This document shows positions 53,980-62,011 of a stretch of 64,000 nucleotides of DNA, piece by piece. Every line of letters starts with the position of its first letter. Position 1 is the first letter of the stretch. Below the pieces are notes generated by a model, which made no database searches, was not told the DNA's origin, and saw only the letters and a program-made list of their open reading frames with translations. The stretch covers positions 124,001 to 188,000 of the forward strand of contig NZ_AXAE01000017.1 of NCBI RefSeq assembly GCF_000472705.1. Reading direction: 5' to 3'. The stretch is from Mesorhizobium erdmanii USDA 3471 (GTDB taxonomy: Bacteria > Pseudomonadota > Alphaproteobacteria > Rhizobiales > Rhizobiaceae). The position numbers were made by a program, and so were the translations under genes.

Positions 53980-54363
53980 AAGAAGTGCGGCAACCTGTGG
54001 TTTTGTGGACAGATGTGAACAACCAAGATTGTTGGCGCGATGGCAAAGCAAACCCGAGCATTGAACCTGCTTTTGTGAGTTGTCTCGAATGTAACGAACA
54101 GCTGACGTAACGGTAGGCCTTGCCGGTGTGGCGGGTGAAATATCGAAAAATTACATGATGCACGAAAGATTGAAGCTGATTGGCGAATAGTTGATCAACA
54201 TTGCCAAATATAATCGAAAGAGCGAATTGACTTACTTGCTGTGTGGTTGCATTGATGTCCCCGTGACACGAATCGCAGGAAATCTACCTGCCGAAAATTC
54301 GTGCGATGCCCTGCCTGTAAAAAGGGCGCAGACCGACGTAACTCTTGTTGGGGCCTGAAGACC
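53980..54363. other. Long leader/promoter region of mucR
   Basis: No convincing gene is present. Bases 54130-54245 are AT-rich against a GC-rich background and contain runs such as AAATATCGAAAAATTA and CAAATATAATCG. MucR/Ros proteins bind AT-rich targets and often control their own genes, so this is the likely autoregulatory region. TTGACT at 54227-54232 could be a -35 box. Confidence 0.4.
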
Positions 54364-54789
54364 ATGGATATTGTCGAAACACCTTCCAGAAACAATGATG
54401 CGCTGATCGAGCTGACCGCCGATGTGGTGGCCGCTTATGTCAGCAACAATCCCGTGCCGGTCGGCGAACTGCCGAACCTGATCTCGGATGTCCATGCCGC
54501 TCTCGGGCGCGTGGGCGGAACCACCGAACAACCCCCTGCCGACAAGCAGAAGCCGGCTGTCAACCCGAAGCGCTCGGTTCATGACGACTACATTGTCTGT
54601 CTCGAGGACGGCAAGAAGTTCAAGTCGCTCAAGCGTCACCTGATGACCCACTATGATCTGACGCCGGAGCAGTATCGCGAAAAGTGGAATCTCGACCCGA
54701 GCTACCCGATGGTAGCCCCGAACTATGCGGCGGCCCGTTCGCAGCTCGCAAAGAAGATGGGCCTTGGCCGCAAGCGCAAGGCGCGCTAG
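54364..54789 (+). CDS. mucR: MucR/Ros-family transcriptional regulator
   Basis: A 141-residue regulator of the Ros/MucR family, which controls exopolysaccharide, motility and symbiosis or virulence genes in rhizobia and Brucella. The N-terminal half ([18 protein letters not shown]) mediates oligomerisation. The C-terminal prokaryotic zinc-finger domain has C79, D82, H92 and H97 in the positions of the four Ros zinc ligands, so the second Cys is replaced by Asp. It ends [20 protein letters not shown], characteristic of MucR. The ATG at 54364 matches the family start. A long AT-rich region precedes it and a good terminator follows. Confidence 0.92.
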   Translation: MDIVETPSRNNDALIELTADVVAAYVSNNPVPVGELPNLISDVHAALGRVGGTTEQPPADKQKPAVNPKRSVHDDYIVCLEDGKKFKSLKRHLMTHYDLTPEQYREKWNLDPSYPMVAPNYAAARSQLAKKMGLGRKRKAR

Positions 54790-54818
54790 TCGCTGCTCAG
54801 TCCGGTCGAACCGACATC

Positions 54819-54848
54819 AACGGCGCCTTCGGGCGCCGTTTGATTTTT
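54819..54848 (+). terminator. mucR: Rho-independent terminator of mucR
   Basis: AACGGCGCC (54819-54827) pairs with GGCGCCGTT (54832-54840) across a four-base loop and is followed by TGATTTTT. It lies 29 bases after the mucR stop. Confidence 0.85.
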
Positions 54849-54881
54849 GGGGATTGGGGTCGTTGGCCGGCCGCAGAGGAG

Positions 54882-55310
54882 TCAGGCCGTCTGCGCGAGT
54901 GCCACCTCTGCATCGCGCTTGATGCGCTTGACCATCGAGCGAAGACCATTGGCGCGTTGGGGCGAGAGATGCTCGTCCAGACCAAGCCCCTTCAGCGTCG
55001 CTTCCGCATCGGTCTTCTGGATTTCGCTGGCGGTTCTTCCGGAAAAAAGCGCCAGCATGATCGCCACCAGGCCGCGCACGATATGAGCATCCGAATCGCC
55101 TGTGAATGTAATGACCGGATCGCTGCCTGGTCCCTGTTCGGTGGTCAGCCAGACCTGGCTGACGCAGCCCGGCACCTTGTTGGCGGCATTGCGCTCCTCA
55201 TCGGGAAAGGGCGGCAGCGCTTCGCCCAGTTCGATCACATAGCGGTAGCGGTCTTCCCACTCGTCGAGGAACGAAAAATCGTCGCGGATCGTCTGGATCG
55301 TGGTCGCCAT
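54882..55310 (-). CDS. sufE: SufE-family Fe-S cluster assembly protein
   Basis: A 142-residue protein that accepts persulfide sulfur from the cysteine desulfurase SufS and passes it to the SufBCD scaffold. TIRDDFSFLDEWEDRYRYVI and LGEALPPFPDEERN open it. The catalytic Cys lies in KVPGCVSQVW (near residue 49), and LVAIMLALFSGRTASEI is the other conserved block. It is not next to the suf operon, as is common in Hyphomicrobiales. It converges with mucR. Confidence 0.93.
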   Translation of the reverse strand: MATTIQTIRDDFSFLDEWEDRYRYVIELGEALPPFPDEERNAANKVPGCVSQVWLTTEQGPGSDPVITFTGDSDAHIVRGLVAIMLALFSGRTASEIQKTDAEATLKGLGLDEHLSPQRANGLRSMVKRIKRDAEVALAQTA

Positions 55311-55429
55311 GAGCCGGATATAGTGACGCGACAGCGTCGCGTCACGAGAAAAACAAGGACACCGCGGGCGTCGAGAGGGCAGACGGCCCGCGGTGCGCCG
55401 TCGAGACGGCTTAATTCTTTATCGGCAGC

Positions 55430-55780
55430 CTAATTCTTAATCGGCAGGTTGACCGTTTCGGGCAGGACGATCTCCTGCGCCACGCTGCCCGTCATTGTCG
55501 AAGTGTCGGGGCCGGCAGACTTGTCATCCAGCATGGCGGCCGCGATCTTGGCGGTCTCCTTGGCGCGCGCGGTTATGGTGTGCATCGCCGACTTGCCGGT
55601 TTCACATACATCGGGCTTGCGCTCGCAAATGCCGGCGATGTCGCCCACCGCGTCGCGTGCCGCGAACAGGGCCTGGATCGGCCCGACGCTTGCCTGCCCC
55701 GGCTCGTCGGAACCAACGCTCAGCGGCAGCGCCAAAAGCACCAGTGAAAACCAGAAAGCCATTCTTATCAGGAAGAACAT
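55430..55780 (-). CDS. DUF5330-like small exported protein
   Basis: A 116-residue protein with a hydrophobic N-terminus (MFFLIRMAFWFSLVLLALPL) acting as a signal or anchor. The remainder resembles a short rhizobial family I associate with DUF5330: QALFAARDAVGDIAGICERK, a second Cys in PDVCETGKSA, then a helical stretch TITARAKETAKIAAAML. The two cysteines about eight residues apart may form a disulfide in the periplasm. Function is unknown. Family assignment is from memory. Confidence 0.7.
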   Translation of the reverse strand: MFFLIRMAFWFSLVLLALPLSVGSDEPGQASVGPIQALFAARDAVGDIAGICERKPDVCETGKSAMHTITARAKETAKIAAAMLDDKSAGPDTSTMTGSVAQEIVLPETVNLPIKN

Positions 55781-56253
55781 GCCTTGCCTCTCGTCGTGAC
55801 CGGATCATGCATCATATGGCATGACCTCTTTTATGGGCAGGATGTTGGCACACAGCCACAAAGGACGGCTTGCGGGTTAGACGAAAATTTTCCTCAAATT
55901 TTAGGCAAATTCGAAACGAAGCGTTTTGCCGTCGATTTGTTTCATATCGAGACGATTTTCGTTACCCCGTGATAACCATCTATCTGACTGTTTCCATAGC
56001 GATTTTCTGGAATCTTGGCGGTTCTCTCGCTATCCAAGGTCCGCTGATGGCAGGCGTTCGCGGATAACCCTCCATTTACTATGGTGGCATTTGCCCGGGT
56101 TTTCGGCCGCCACCATCCCGATATTTGCCACAGGCCGGGCCTTGGTCGGCGCTGCCTTATCCATTCCTTAAACGCTGGATGAGAGTTTCAGAGCCAATCA
56201 AAACAATCTGCAAAAGCAGAGCTGTTCACGATGAGTGCGAGTGCGTTGAGTTG
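55781..56253. other. Intergenic region upstream of the histidine kinase gene
   Basis: About 470 bases without a convincing gene. It is locally AT-rich (55880-56000). GATAACCAT at 55973-55981 is close to the alphaproteobacterial CtrA half-site TTAACCAT. GAATC at 56008-56012 is a possible CcrM methylation site (GANTC). Both would suit a cell-cycle gene but are too short to be decisive. In-frame upstream ATGs for the kinase occur at 56125 and 56179. Confidence 0.35.
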
Positions 56254-58077
56254 ATGCCGATCAAGGCCAGATACGCTGAATTGCCGGGCGCGATCGCAGC
56301 CGGTTGCGAACGTATGGTCCATCCTTCGATTCTCGTGCAGAGCGGCCGCGAGCGCCAACGCCGTTTCATCGGCGTCATGCTGGCGGCGCCGTTCTTTGCC
56401 GCCGGTGCCGCAGTCACGCTGGCTACATCGGGCATGGGAGCCGCTGTGACCATGGCCGCCATCTTCGCCGCCTTCGGTCTGTGCTGGTTCGTCGCCCTGC
56501 TGGTGGCGGCGACCGGGAAGATGGCCGCGGCGGCTCCGATCTCCCTGGCGATGGCGGCCGTTGCGCTTGGCGGTCTCATCGCCGCCGCCGGCGGTTTGAG
56601 CTCTCCTGTCGCCATGCTTGCCGTGGCGCTGCCCTTCGAAGCCTGGTGGATCGGCGCCTCTCGGCGTGCGGCCGTATGGGGGGCGGCCTCGGCTATTGTC
56701 GCCATTGCCCTTCAGCCACTGGCCGCGGTCTTCTTGCCCTTCGCGGGCGCGCAGATAGCCGCTTGGCATTGGCTGGTGCCGCTGGCCTGGGCGCTGACGC
56801 TGATCCCGCGCCTGTCCGCGTTTCGCGAGAGCGCCGGTGCCGCCGATACGCCGGATACCGGCGAGCGGCTGGAAGACATCATCGACGCGGTGATCTTGCG
56901 GGTCGCCCGCCAGGGCGAGGTGATCGATGCGTCCGCCAAGGCGCGCACACTCTTGAAATTGCCGCCGGAACTGCTGTCGGGAACCGGCTTCTTCGACCGC
57001 ATCCATTTGTCGGACCGTGTCGCTTATCTTAGCGCCCTGGCCGACATGCGCGATGGTGCACTGTCGCGCTGCCTCGAATTGCGCGTCAGGCTGCCCCAGA
57101 ACGGTGGCGGCCAGAATGACAATCGCCAGAATGACAGCCGTCTGATGGCCGACAATTATCGGCCGTTCCTGCTCGAAATGGTTCGCGGTGAGGAGCAGAG
57201 CGACGTCTTCACGCTGGTCCTGCGCGAAAATGACGAGACGGCCCGGCTGCGTGCGGATCTCGCGCAGGCCAATGAGACGGCGGCCGCCGCGGAAGTGGCC
57301 AAGGGCCGGTTCCTGGCGGTGGTGAGTCACGAACTGCGCACGCCGCTGAACGCCATCATCGGCTTCTCGGACATGTTGCTGCATGAGATGTTCGGCGCCT
57401 TCAAGGATCCGCGCCAGAAGGAATATGTCGGCCTGGTGCGGGATTCGGGCCAGCATCTGCTGGCCGTCGTCACATCCATACTCGACGTGTCGCGGATCGA
57501 ATCCGGCGCCTACACGGCGGAACCGGAGCCGTTCCGGTTCCTGGAAGCGGTCGAGATGTGCCAGTCGATGATGCGACTGCAGGCGCAGGCCAAGAACATC
57601 GATTTGCAGACCCAGATCGCTCCCGACGCCGGCGACATCAATGCCGATCGCCGCGCCGTGCAGCAGATCCTCATCAATCTCGTCTCCAATGCGATCAAGT
57701 TCACGCCTGACGGCGGCGATGTCGTCGTCGGCGCCAAGCGGATCGGTTCGCGCCTGCATTTCTGGGTCAGGGACACTGGCATCGGCATTGCCGAGGAGGA
57801 TTTCGCCAATCTCGGCAAGCCCTTCACGCAGATCCAGAACGATTATACCCGCCGTTTCGAGGGGACCGGTCTTGGCCTGTCACTTGTGAAGGGACTGGTG
57901 GCGCTGCACGAGGGCACCATGTCCATCGAAAGCATGCCGGGCGAGGGCACCACGGTGACCATCAGCCTGCCGGTCAGCGGGCCGAAGGGGCGCCCGGCGA
58001 GCCAGGCAGGGGTGCTGACGATGCCGGCGACGAGGGCGAAAGGGGACAGGAATGGCTCGCTCCGCAAAACAGCCTAA
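56254..58077 (+). CDS. Membrane sensor histidine kinase, DivJ/PleC-like
   Basis: From the ATG at 56254 (MPIKARYAELPGAIAAGCER) the protein is 607 residues. Several Ala-rich membrane helices fill about residues 30-190. A PAS-like segment lies around 210-340, followed by a HisKA domain with the phosphorylated His in VVSHELRTPLNAIIGFSDML (near 358). The HATPase domain has NLVSNAIKFTP, RDTGIGIAEED and GTGLGLSLVKGLVALH. The DHp helix sequence is close to the cell-cycle kinases DivJ and PleC of alphaproteobacteria, and the multi-helix N-terminus resembles DivJ. No response regulator is adjacent. Starts at 56179 or 56125 are possible. It overlaps the next gene by 26 bases. Confidence 0.85.
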   Translation: MPIKARYAELPGAIAAGCERMVHPSILVQSGRERQRRFIGVMLAAPFFAAGAAVTLATSGMGAAVTMAAIFAAFGLCWFVALLVAATGKMAAAAPISLAMAAVALGGLIAAAGGLSSPVAMLAVALPFEAWWIGASRRAAVWGAASAIVAIALQPLAAVFLPFAGAQIAAWHWLVPLAWALTLIPRLSAFRESAGAADTPDTGERLEDIIDAVILRVARQGEVIDASAKARTLLKLPPELLSGTGFFDRIHLSDRVAYLSALADMRDGALSRCLELRVRLPQNGGGQNDNRQNDSRLMADNYRPFLLEMVRGEEQSDVFTLVLRENDETARLRADLAQANETAAAAEVAKGRFLAVVSHELRTPLNAIIGFSDMLLHEMFGAFKDPRQKEYVGLVRDSGQHLLAVVTSILDVSRIESGAYTAEPEPFRFLEAVEMCQSMMRLQAQAKNIDLQTQIAPDAGDINADRRAVQQILINLVSNAIKFTPDGGDVVVGAKRIGSRLHFWVRDTGIGIAEEDFANLGKPFTQIQNDYTRRFEGTGLGLSLVKGLVALHEGTMSIESMPGEGTTVTISLPVSGPKGRPASQAGVLTMPATRAKGDRNGSLRKTA

Positions 58078-58855
58078 GAAGGCGGTCAAACGCCGCAGCA
58101 CCGCCTTCCAGGACGGTGCCATCGCCGTCGGCGGGATGATTTCGCGCAATCCTGTGCTGGTGGGCGGATCGACGGCATTCCTGGTGACGCTGTTCTATGT
58201 CTCGGCCAATGCGCTGTGGTATCAGCCTTTCCCGCACGCCGGGGCGTTCTTTGCCACCCGCAATTTCCAGGGTTTTCCGCACACTGCCTCCGACGAGCCG
58301 GAGACCACGATCAACATCGTGCGGCCCAATGCGGCACCGGCGCCGATGAAGGGCGATCCGGTGGTCGAGCAGGTGCAAGGCATATTGAAGGATCTCGACT
58401 TCTATCCCGGCACGGTCGACGGCATTTCCGGCCCCAACACGCGCAAGGCCATACAGGCCTATCAGCAGAAGGTCGGGCTCAACGCCTCCGGCGAGATCGA
58501 CGCTCTGCTGCTGGATCAGCTTGGCGCAACGCCGAAGACAGCCGCCGTGCCGAAACCACAGCCCCGTCCCGACGTGGCGCCGGCCGCCGTGCCCGTGTCC
58601 CTGCAGACGAATTCTGCCCAACCGAATGCCGGGCAGGTCGACGCCGCTGCGGCCCAGGGACCCGATCCCCGCATCGTCAAGATCCAGGCCGGGCTGAAGG
58701 CGTTCGGCAATGACGACATGCAATTGGACGGCGTCGTCGGTGCGCGCACCAAGGCGGCGATCAAGGAATTCCAGTCGCTGTTCGGGCTGCCGCAGACCGG
58801 CGAGCCCGACGAGATCGTCTACGTCAAGATGCGCGAGATCGGCCTGACCAACTGA
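58052..58855 (+). CDS. Membrane-anchored protein with two peptidoglycan-binding domains
   Basis: A 267-residue protein. A basic cytoplasmic N-terminus (KQPKKAVKRRS) is followed by one membrane helix (about 35-55), then two PG_binding_1 domains (about 103-160 and 205-262). QGILKDLDFYPGTVDGISGP and QAGLKAFGNDDMQLDGVVGA are matching repeats. A Pro/Ala/Gln linker joins the two domains. AGGGGACAGG before the ATG at 58052 is a strong ribosome-binding site located inside the kinase gene's end. The gene pair suggests that kinase signalling and cell-wall sensing are linked; that link is an inference. Confidence 0.85.
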   Translation: MARSAKQPKKAVKRRSTAFQDGAIAVGGMISRNPVLVGGSTAFLVTLFYVSANALWYQPFPHAGAFFATRNFQGFPHTASDEPETTINIVRPNAAPAPMKGDPVVEQVQGILKDLDFYPGTVDGISGPNTRKAIQAYQQKVGLNASGEIDALLLDQLGATPKTAAVPKPQPRPDVAPAAVPVSLQTNSAQPNAGQVDAAAAQGPDPRIVKIQAGLKAFGNDDMQLDGVVGARTKAAIKEFQSLFGLPQTGEPDEIVYVKMREIGLTN

Positions 58856-58939
58856 GGTCGGACGAACGAAGCCCAAAACGACTGCTCGCCCAACAAGTGA
58901 AATATCGATAGATAGCCCCGCACGGTTTGCGGAGTTTTC

Positions 58940-59287
58940 ATGCGCGTTACATCGGATCTGTGGGTCTCTGCCTTGGTGCGCCGGGTTTTCAGCGCCGGCG
59001 GATTTGCCGCCGTGGTCAACCGTGGCGCGACCGAGGCCGGCGCTGTTTTCGTGCTGACGCGCGGCAGGCTGGGTGAAGTCGCCCTCTACGGGCCGGCGCC
59101 GCAGACGAGCTATGATTCATCCAAGCCCGACGACCGTTTCTTCAGCCTTCTCGCCGCCGGCGACGATCCGGCGGTCCTGGATGCACGCCTTGAGCGGGAG
59201 AAGAAGTTCGATCCCGACATATGGGTGGTCGAGATCGAGGGAGGAACCGTTCCCGTTGAGGAGCTTATTTCCGTGAAGACGCCCTGA
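58940..59287 (+). CDS. DUF1491 family protein
   Basis: A 115-residue cytoplasmic protein. MRVTSDLWVSALVRRVFSAG, GAVFVLTRGRLGEVALYGPA and DPDIWVVEIEGGTVPVEELI are, as far as I remember, the conserved blocks of DUF1491, a family confined to alphaproteobacteria and without a known role. The ATG at 58940 has GGAGTTTTC as a modest ribosome-binding site. The end overlaps the convergent DUF2336 gene by 23 bases. It may be co-transcribed with the peptidoglycan-binding gene 84 bases upstream. Confidence 0.82.
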   Translation: MRVTSDLWVSALVRRVFSAGGFAAVVNRGATEAGAVFVLTRGRLGEVALYGPAPQTSYDSSKPDDRFFSLLAAGDDPAVLDARLEREKKFDPDIWVVEIEGGTVPVEELISVKTP

Positions 59288-60299
59288 GCGCGGGCGCCGC
59301 GGCTTCGTCGCTGTTCGAGGCCTTGCGGCTGTCGCTGTTTACCGGCGAAACGTCGCGAACCATTCTGGACAAGGTTTCGGCTTTCCAGCCTCGCACCCTG
59401 TCCAGAGCCACATCGCGATGCAGCAGGCGGTAGCGGTCGAGATAGGTGCGGATGGCCTGCGGATGCGGGAACAGGCTGGGATAGATGGCGACCGTGATCA
59501 GGAAGGCCCGATCCTCGCTGAAGTCGAGCGAGCGCAACGCCGCGAGTAGTGGGCCGTAGTTCTGGTTGGCGGTCAGCGAGCGCGCGGTCGAAAAATCGAT
59601 GTCGAGGGCGTCCGCAAGCGCCGTCTGGAAGAACGCGGCGTTGCCCGTCAGCGCCGTCTCGCGCAGTTTGACATAGGTTTCCGAGCCGGGGAACGCATCG
59701 ACCTTCGCCGCCAAGGCTTCGTCGCCGGTACGCATCATGGAGCGCAGCCTGCGCCGCGCATTCTCAGCGGCAATGCCGGGAGACTGTTGGCTTGTCGCGC
59801 TGTTCTCGGCCGTGTCCTTGTTTACGGCTGCGGCGGCTGATGCGGCGGGGGCTTGCGCCTCCGGATCCCGCACCCGCACCAGTGTCGGCCGTTCGAGCGC
59901 CCTGATCAGATCGGCGATGGTCGGGTTCAGGTCCTTGCGCCGCGCGATGGCGCGCGCGTGCGGCAGCCCATGCCGGCCGATGAGCGCAATCAAGTCGATA
60001 TCGCTGACGGCGCGCGAGCGGATCAAAAGCGGCGCGGCGATATCGACCGGTTCTTCGCAGAGCCGGCGCACTAGTGCCGCGGGGGCATACTCGCATTCGG
60101 AAAGGGCGGCGGCCACGTAGCGTCGCGATTCGACTGACACGTCGTCGAACAGCGGCAGCGTCAGGTCTTCGAGCTGGCCGATCTCGCGGCGTGACGGACG
60201 GGTCAACGAGCAGAACGCCGACACCGCGGCGCGGAACAGCCTTTCGGCCTTGCCCGCTTCCGTCCGTATCGCGATTTGCCTGAAGTCCGAAGATGACAC
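59265..60299 (-). CDS. DUF2336 domain protein
   Basis: A 344-residue, mostly helical protein without signal or membrane segment. LTLPLFDDVSVESRRYVAAA and ALIGRHGLPHARAIARRKDL are HEAT-like repeats typical of DUF2336. The N-terminal half carries these repeats and a low-complexity Ala-rich linker (near 150-180) separates the C-terminal half. The DUF2336 group is found in alphaproteobacteria, sometimes near two-component or motility genes, with unknown function. It converges with and overlaps DUF1491 by 23 bases. Confidence 0.8.
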   Translation of the reverse strand: MSSSDFRQIAIRTEAGKAERLFRAAVSAFCSLTRPSRREIGQLEDLTLPLFDDVSVESRRYVAAALSECEYAPAALVRRLCEEPVDIAAPLLIRSRAVSDIDLIALIGRHGLPHARAIARRKDLNPTIADLIRALERPTLVRVRDPEAQAPAASAAAAVNKDTAENSATSQQSPGIAAENARRRLRSMMRTGDEALAAKVDAFPGSETYVKLRETALTGNAAFFQTALADALDIDFSTARSLTANQNYGPLLAALRSLDFSEDRAFLITVAIYPSLFPHPQAIRTYLDRYRLLHRDVALDRVRGWKAETLSRMVRDVSPVNSDSRKASNSDEAAAPALRASSRK

Positions 60300-60509
60300 G
60301 AAGGATACCCGATACTCGATACACAGCCTTGATCACGCCCAGCCGGGACTGTGTCGGTTGAGCGGTTGCCTCGGTCAGAACCTGCTGACCTCAAGACAAA
60401 GATCAAGTTAGCGGTGATCCGTTAGCGCTCCGTTAACCCTCTGCCCGCCTTAATGATATTTGGAGGCGTTGCGTTGTGCTCCGGGGAAACCGAGAGGAAT
60501 GCGCGAATC

Positions 60510-60695
60510 ATGGGCATGGTACTGTCTTTCGTGCCGCGTGCGGCACCGACCAATCGAGCCAAGCAAACCACCGAAATACCGGCGGCGGTGATCATCTTTC
60601 CAGGCATCCGCTATGAGCGGTCCAGCACCGGCGAAGCGCGGCCTGCCGGGCCCGACAAGCCGGGATCGCCCCGGACGCCGGTGCCGCATCACTGA
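60510..60695 (+). CDS. Small conserved-looking hypothetical protein
   Basis: A 61-residue basic protein (MGMVLSFVPRAAPTNRAKQT...) with a central AAVIIFPGIRYER block followed by a Pro/Gly-rich tail. I recall similar short proteins with a VIIFPGVRYER motif in rhizobia, but this is from memory. GAGAGGAATGCGCGAATC places a ribosome-binding site upstream of the ATG at 60510; a second ATG lies two codons later. No membrane segment or signal is present. Function is unknown. Confidence 0.6.
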   Translation: MGMVLSFVPRAAPTNRAKQTTEIPAAVIIFPGIRYERSSTGEARPAGPDKPGSPRTPVPHH

Positions 60696-60753
60696 GCCTT
60701 GCCGAAGCCGTGACCTGATCCGTCAGGCCGCCAGTTCGTACGCTTTGGGTCGC

Positions 60754-61323
60754 TTAGAAATCCTGCAGCTCGCAGGAACTCTGATCGAGAAAGCGCGACA
60801 CGATCGGCTTCCAGCTGTCGTCGGGCACAAAGCTGCGGATAACGAAAATGCCCTCGTCGATCGGCGCTTCGACGAAGATCGCGCCCTGCAGGTCCTCGGG
60901 CAAGTCCTTGCGCACGTCGATCATCTGCGCAGGCGTCAGCACCACGGCATCGAGCTTGCCGCCGTTCGCCGTATGGTCGTTGAAGGAATAGATGTTGTGG
61001 CCGCTGCGGTCATAGACCGACACCGACCAGAAGGGGACATTCCCCGGCGCCCTGATGCGGACCACGCCTTCCTCGAGATCGAACCGGCAGGCCGAGGCGT
61101 AAAACAGCGGGTCGACCGATTTCACCACCGGCGCGCCGCCCGCCTCGGCATCCAGCCGGTTCATCCGGTAGAGATCGGACGCCATTGACAGCCGCGACCA
61201 GGCGTCGCGTTCCGAAAAAACCGGCACCAGAAGCAGCACCACGATGTGCACGATGCCGGCGCCGACGAGGCCGAGCAGGACGGCGTGAATAAGCCTGCGC
61301 ATCGCCGCATAGACACTACGCAT
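60754..61323 (-). CDS. DUF1254 family membrane-anchored protein
   Basis: A 189-residue protein with an N-terminal helix (about 10-35). A DUF1254-like domain follows: ASACRFDLEEGVVRIRAPGN, PFWSVSVYDRSGHNIYSFND and the late PIDEGIFVIRSFVPDDSWKP. In larger proteins DUF1254 is fused to DUF1214. Here the two domains are separate adjacent genes overlapping by eight bases, with this one downstream. Both are probably periplasmic domains on membrane anchors that act together. Function is unknown. Confidence 0.82.
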   Translation of the reverse strand: MRSVYAAMRRLIHAVLLGLVGAGIVHIVVLLLVPVFSERDAWSRLSMASDLYRMNRLDAEAGGAPVVKSVDPLFYASACRFDLEEGVVRIRAPGNVPFWSVSVYDRSGHNIYSFNDHTANGGKLDAVVLTPAQMIDVRKDLPEDLQGAIFVEAPIDEGIFVIRSFVPDDSWKPIVSRFLDQSSCELQDF

Positions 61324-61900
61324 CGCAGCCTGCCTTCACGATCCTGGGCAGCGAGACGTCCGACAGGCCGGTGCTGCTGGCAATCGGCGTGTCGTAGAAG
61401 GTCAGGACGAAATACATTCGTCCGGAACCGTCGGTTAAAAGCCAGTTGCCGGGCATCGGATGATGGCCGACCGAAATGATCACGGAATTGTCGGCCTGGC
61501 GCAGCACCTCGTAGGACTGAAGGGCTGCAAGTCGCGACTTGCCCGTGTCGACGACGCCGAGCGATTGATCGGCGGCATAGAGCGTCCAGAAGCGGGCTGT
61601 CGGGAATCCGCCCTCTATCCTGTAGCTGCATTCCCGCTTGAGCTGGTCGCCGGCGGCGTCATGTTCGGCGACGAAGGACAGGCCTTCGGCGCGGCCGAGC
61701 GCCAGCACCCCCTCGCGCGCCACACGCGCCTTGGAATAGGGGTCGGCGGCCGGCGTGCCGATGTCTGGAAAGGCGGTCCATTGGCCGATCCGGATCGCGC
61801 CGACACCGTCCTGGATCTTCAACGCATACCAGACGCTTGCGCCGCCGCCGCCAATGGCTATGGCAAGCGAAAGCAGCATCAGGAAGGCGTTCTTGAGCAT
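61316..61900 (-). CDS. DUF1214 family membrane-anchored protein
   Basis: A 194-residue protein with an N-terminal helix (about 5-27). A DUF1214 domain follows: WTAFPDIGTPAADPYSKARV, RFWTLYAADQSLGV, the VIISVGHHPMPGNWLLTDGS block and FVLTFYDTPIASS. It is the first gene of a two-gene unit with the DUF1254 protein. Such pairs are frequent in rhizobia and have no established role; some DUF1254/1214 fusions are outer-surface proteins. The Cys near the end (KAGCDA) is not a lipobox. Confidence 0.84.
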   Translation of the reverse strand: MLKNAFLMLLSLAIAIGGGGASVWYALKIQDGVGAIRIGQWTAFPDIGTPAADPYSKARVAREGVLALGRAEGLSFVAEHDAAGDQLKRECSYRIEGGFPTARFWTLYAADQSLGVVDTGKSRLAALQSYEVLRQADNSVIISVGHHPMPGNWLLTDGSGRMYFVLTFYDTPIASSTGLSDVSLPRIVKAGCDA

Positions 61901-62011
61901 GAAGGGCCGCGTGCGCGAAGGATTGCCCTTCGGGGATATCGCGGCGCGGGGCCTTGTGGCAAGCCGGCGCGATGGATTTGCCTGTCGGCCCGGCCCGCGG
62001 CTGGGCTGATG

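Noticed and set aside
53840..54064. 74-codon frame with a signal-peptide-like start
   Set aside because: It lacks an ATG and ribosome-binding site in the right place and is rich in Arg and Cys; at best a frameshifted remnant.
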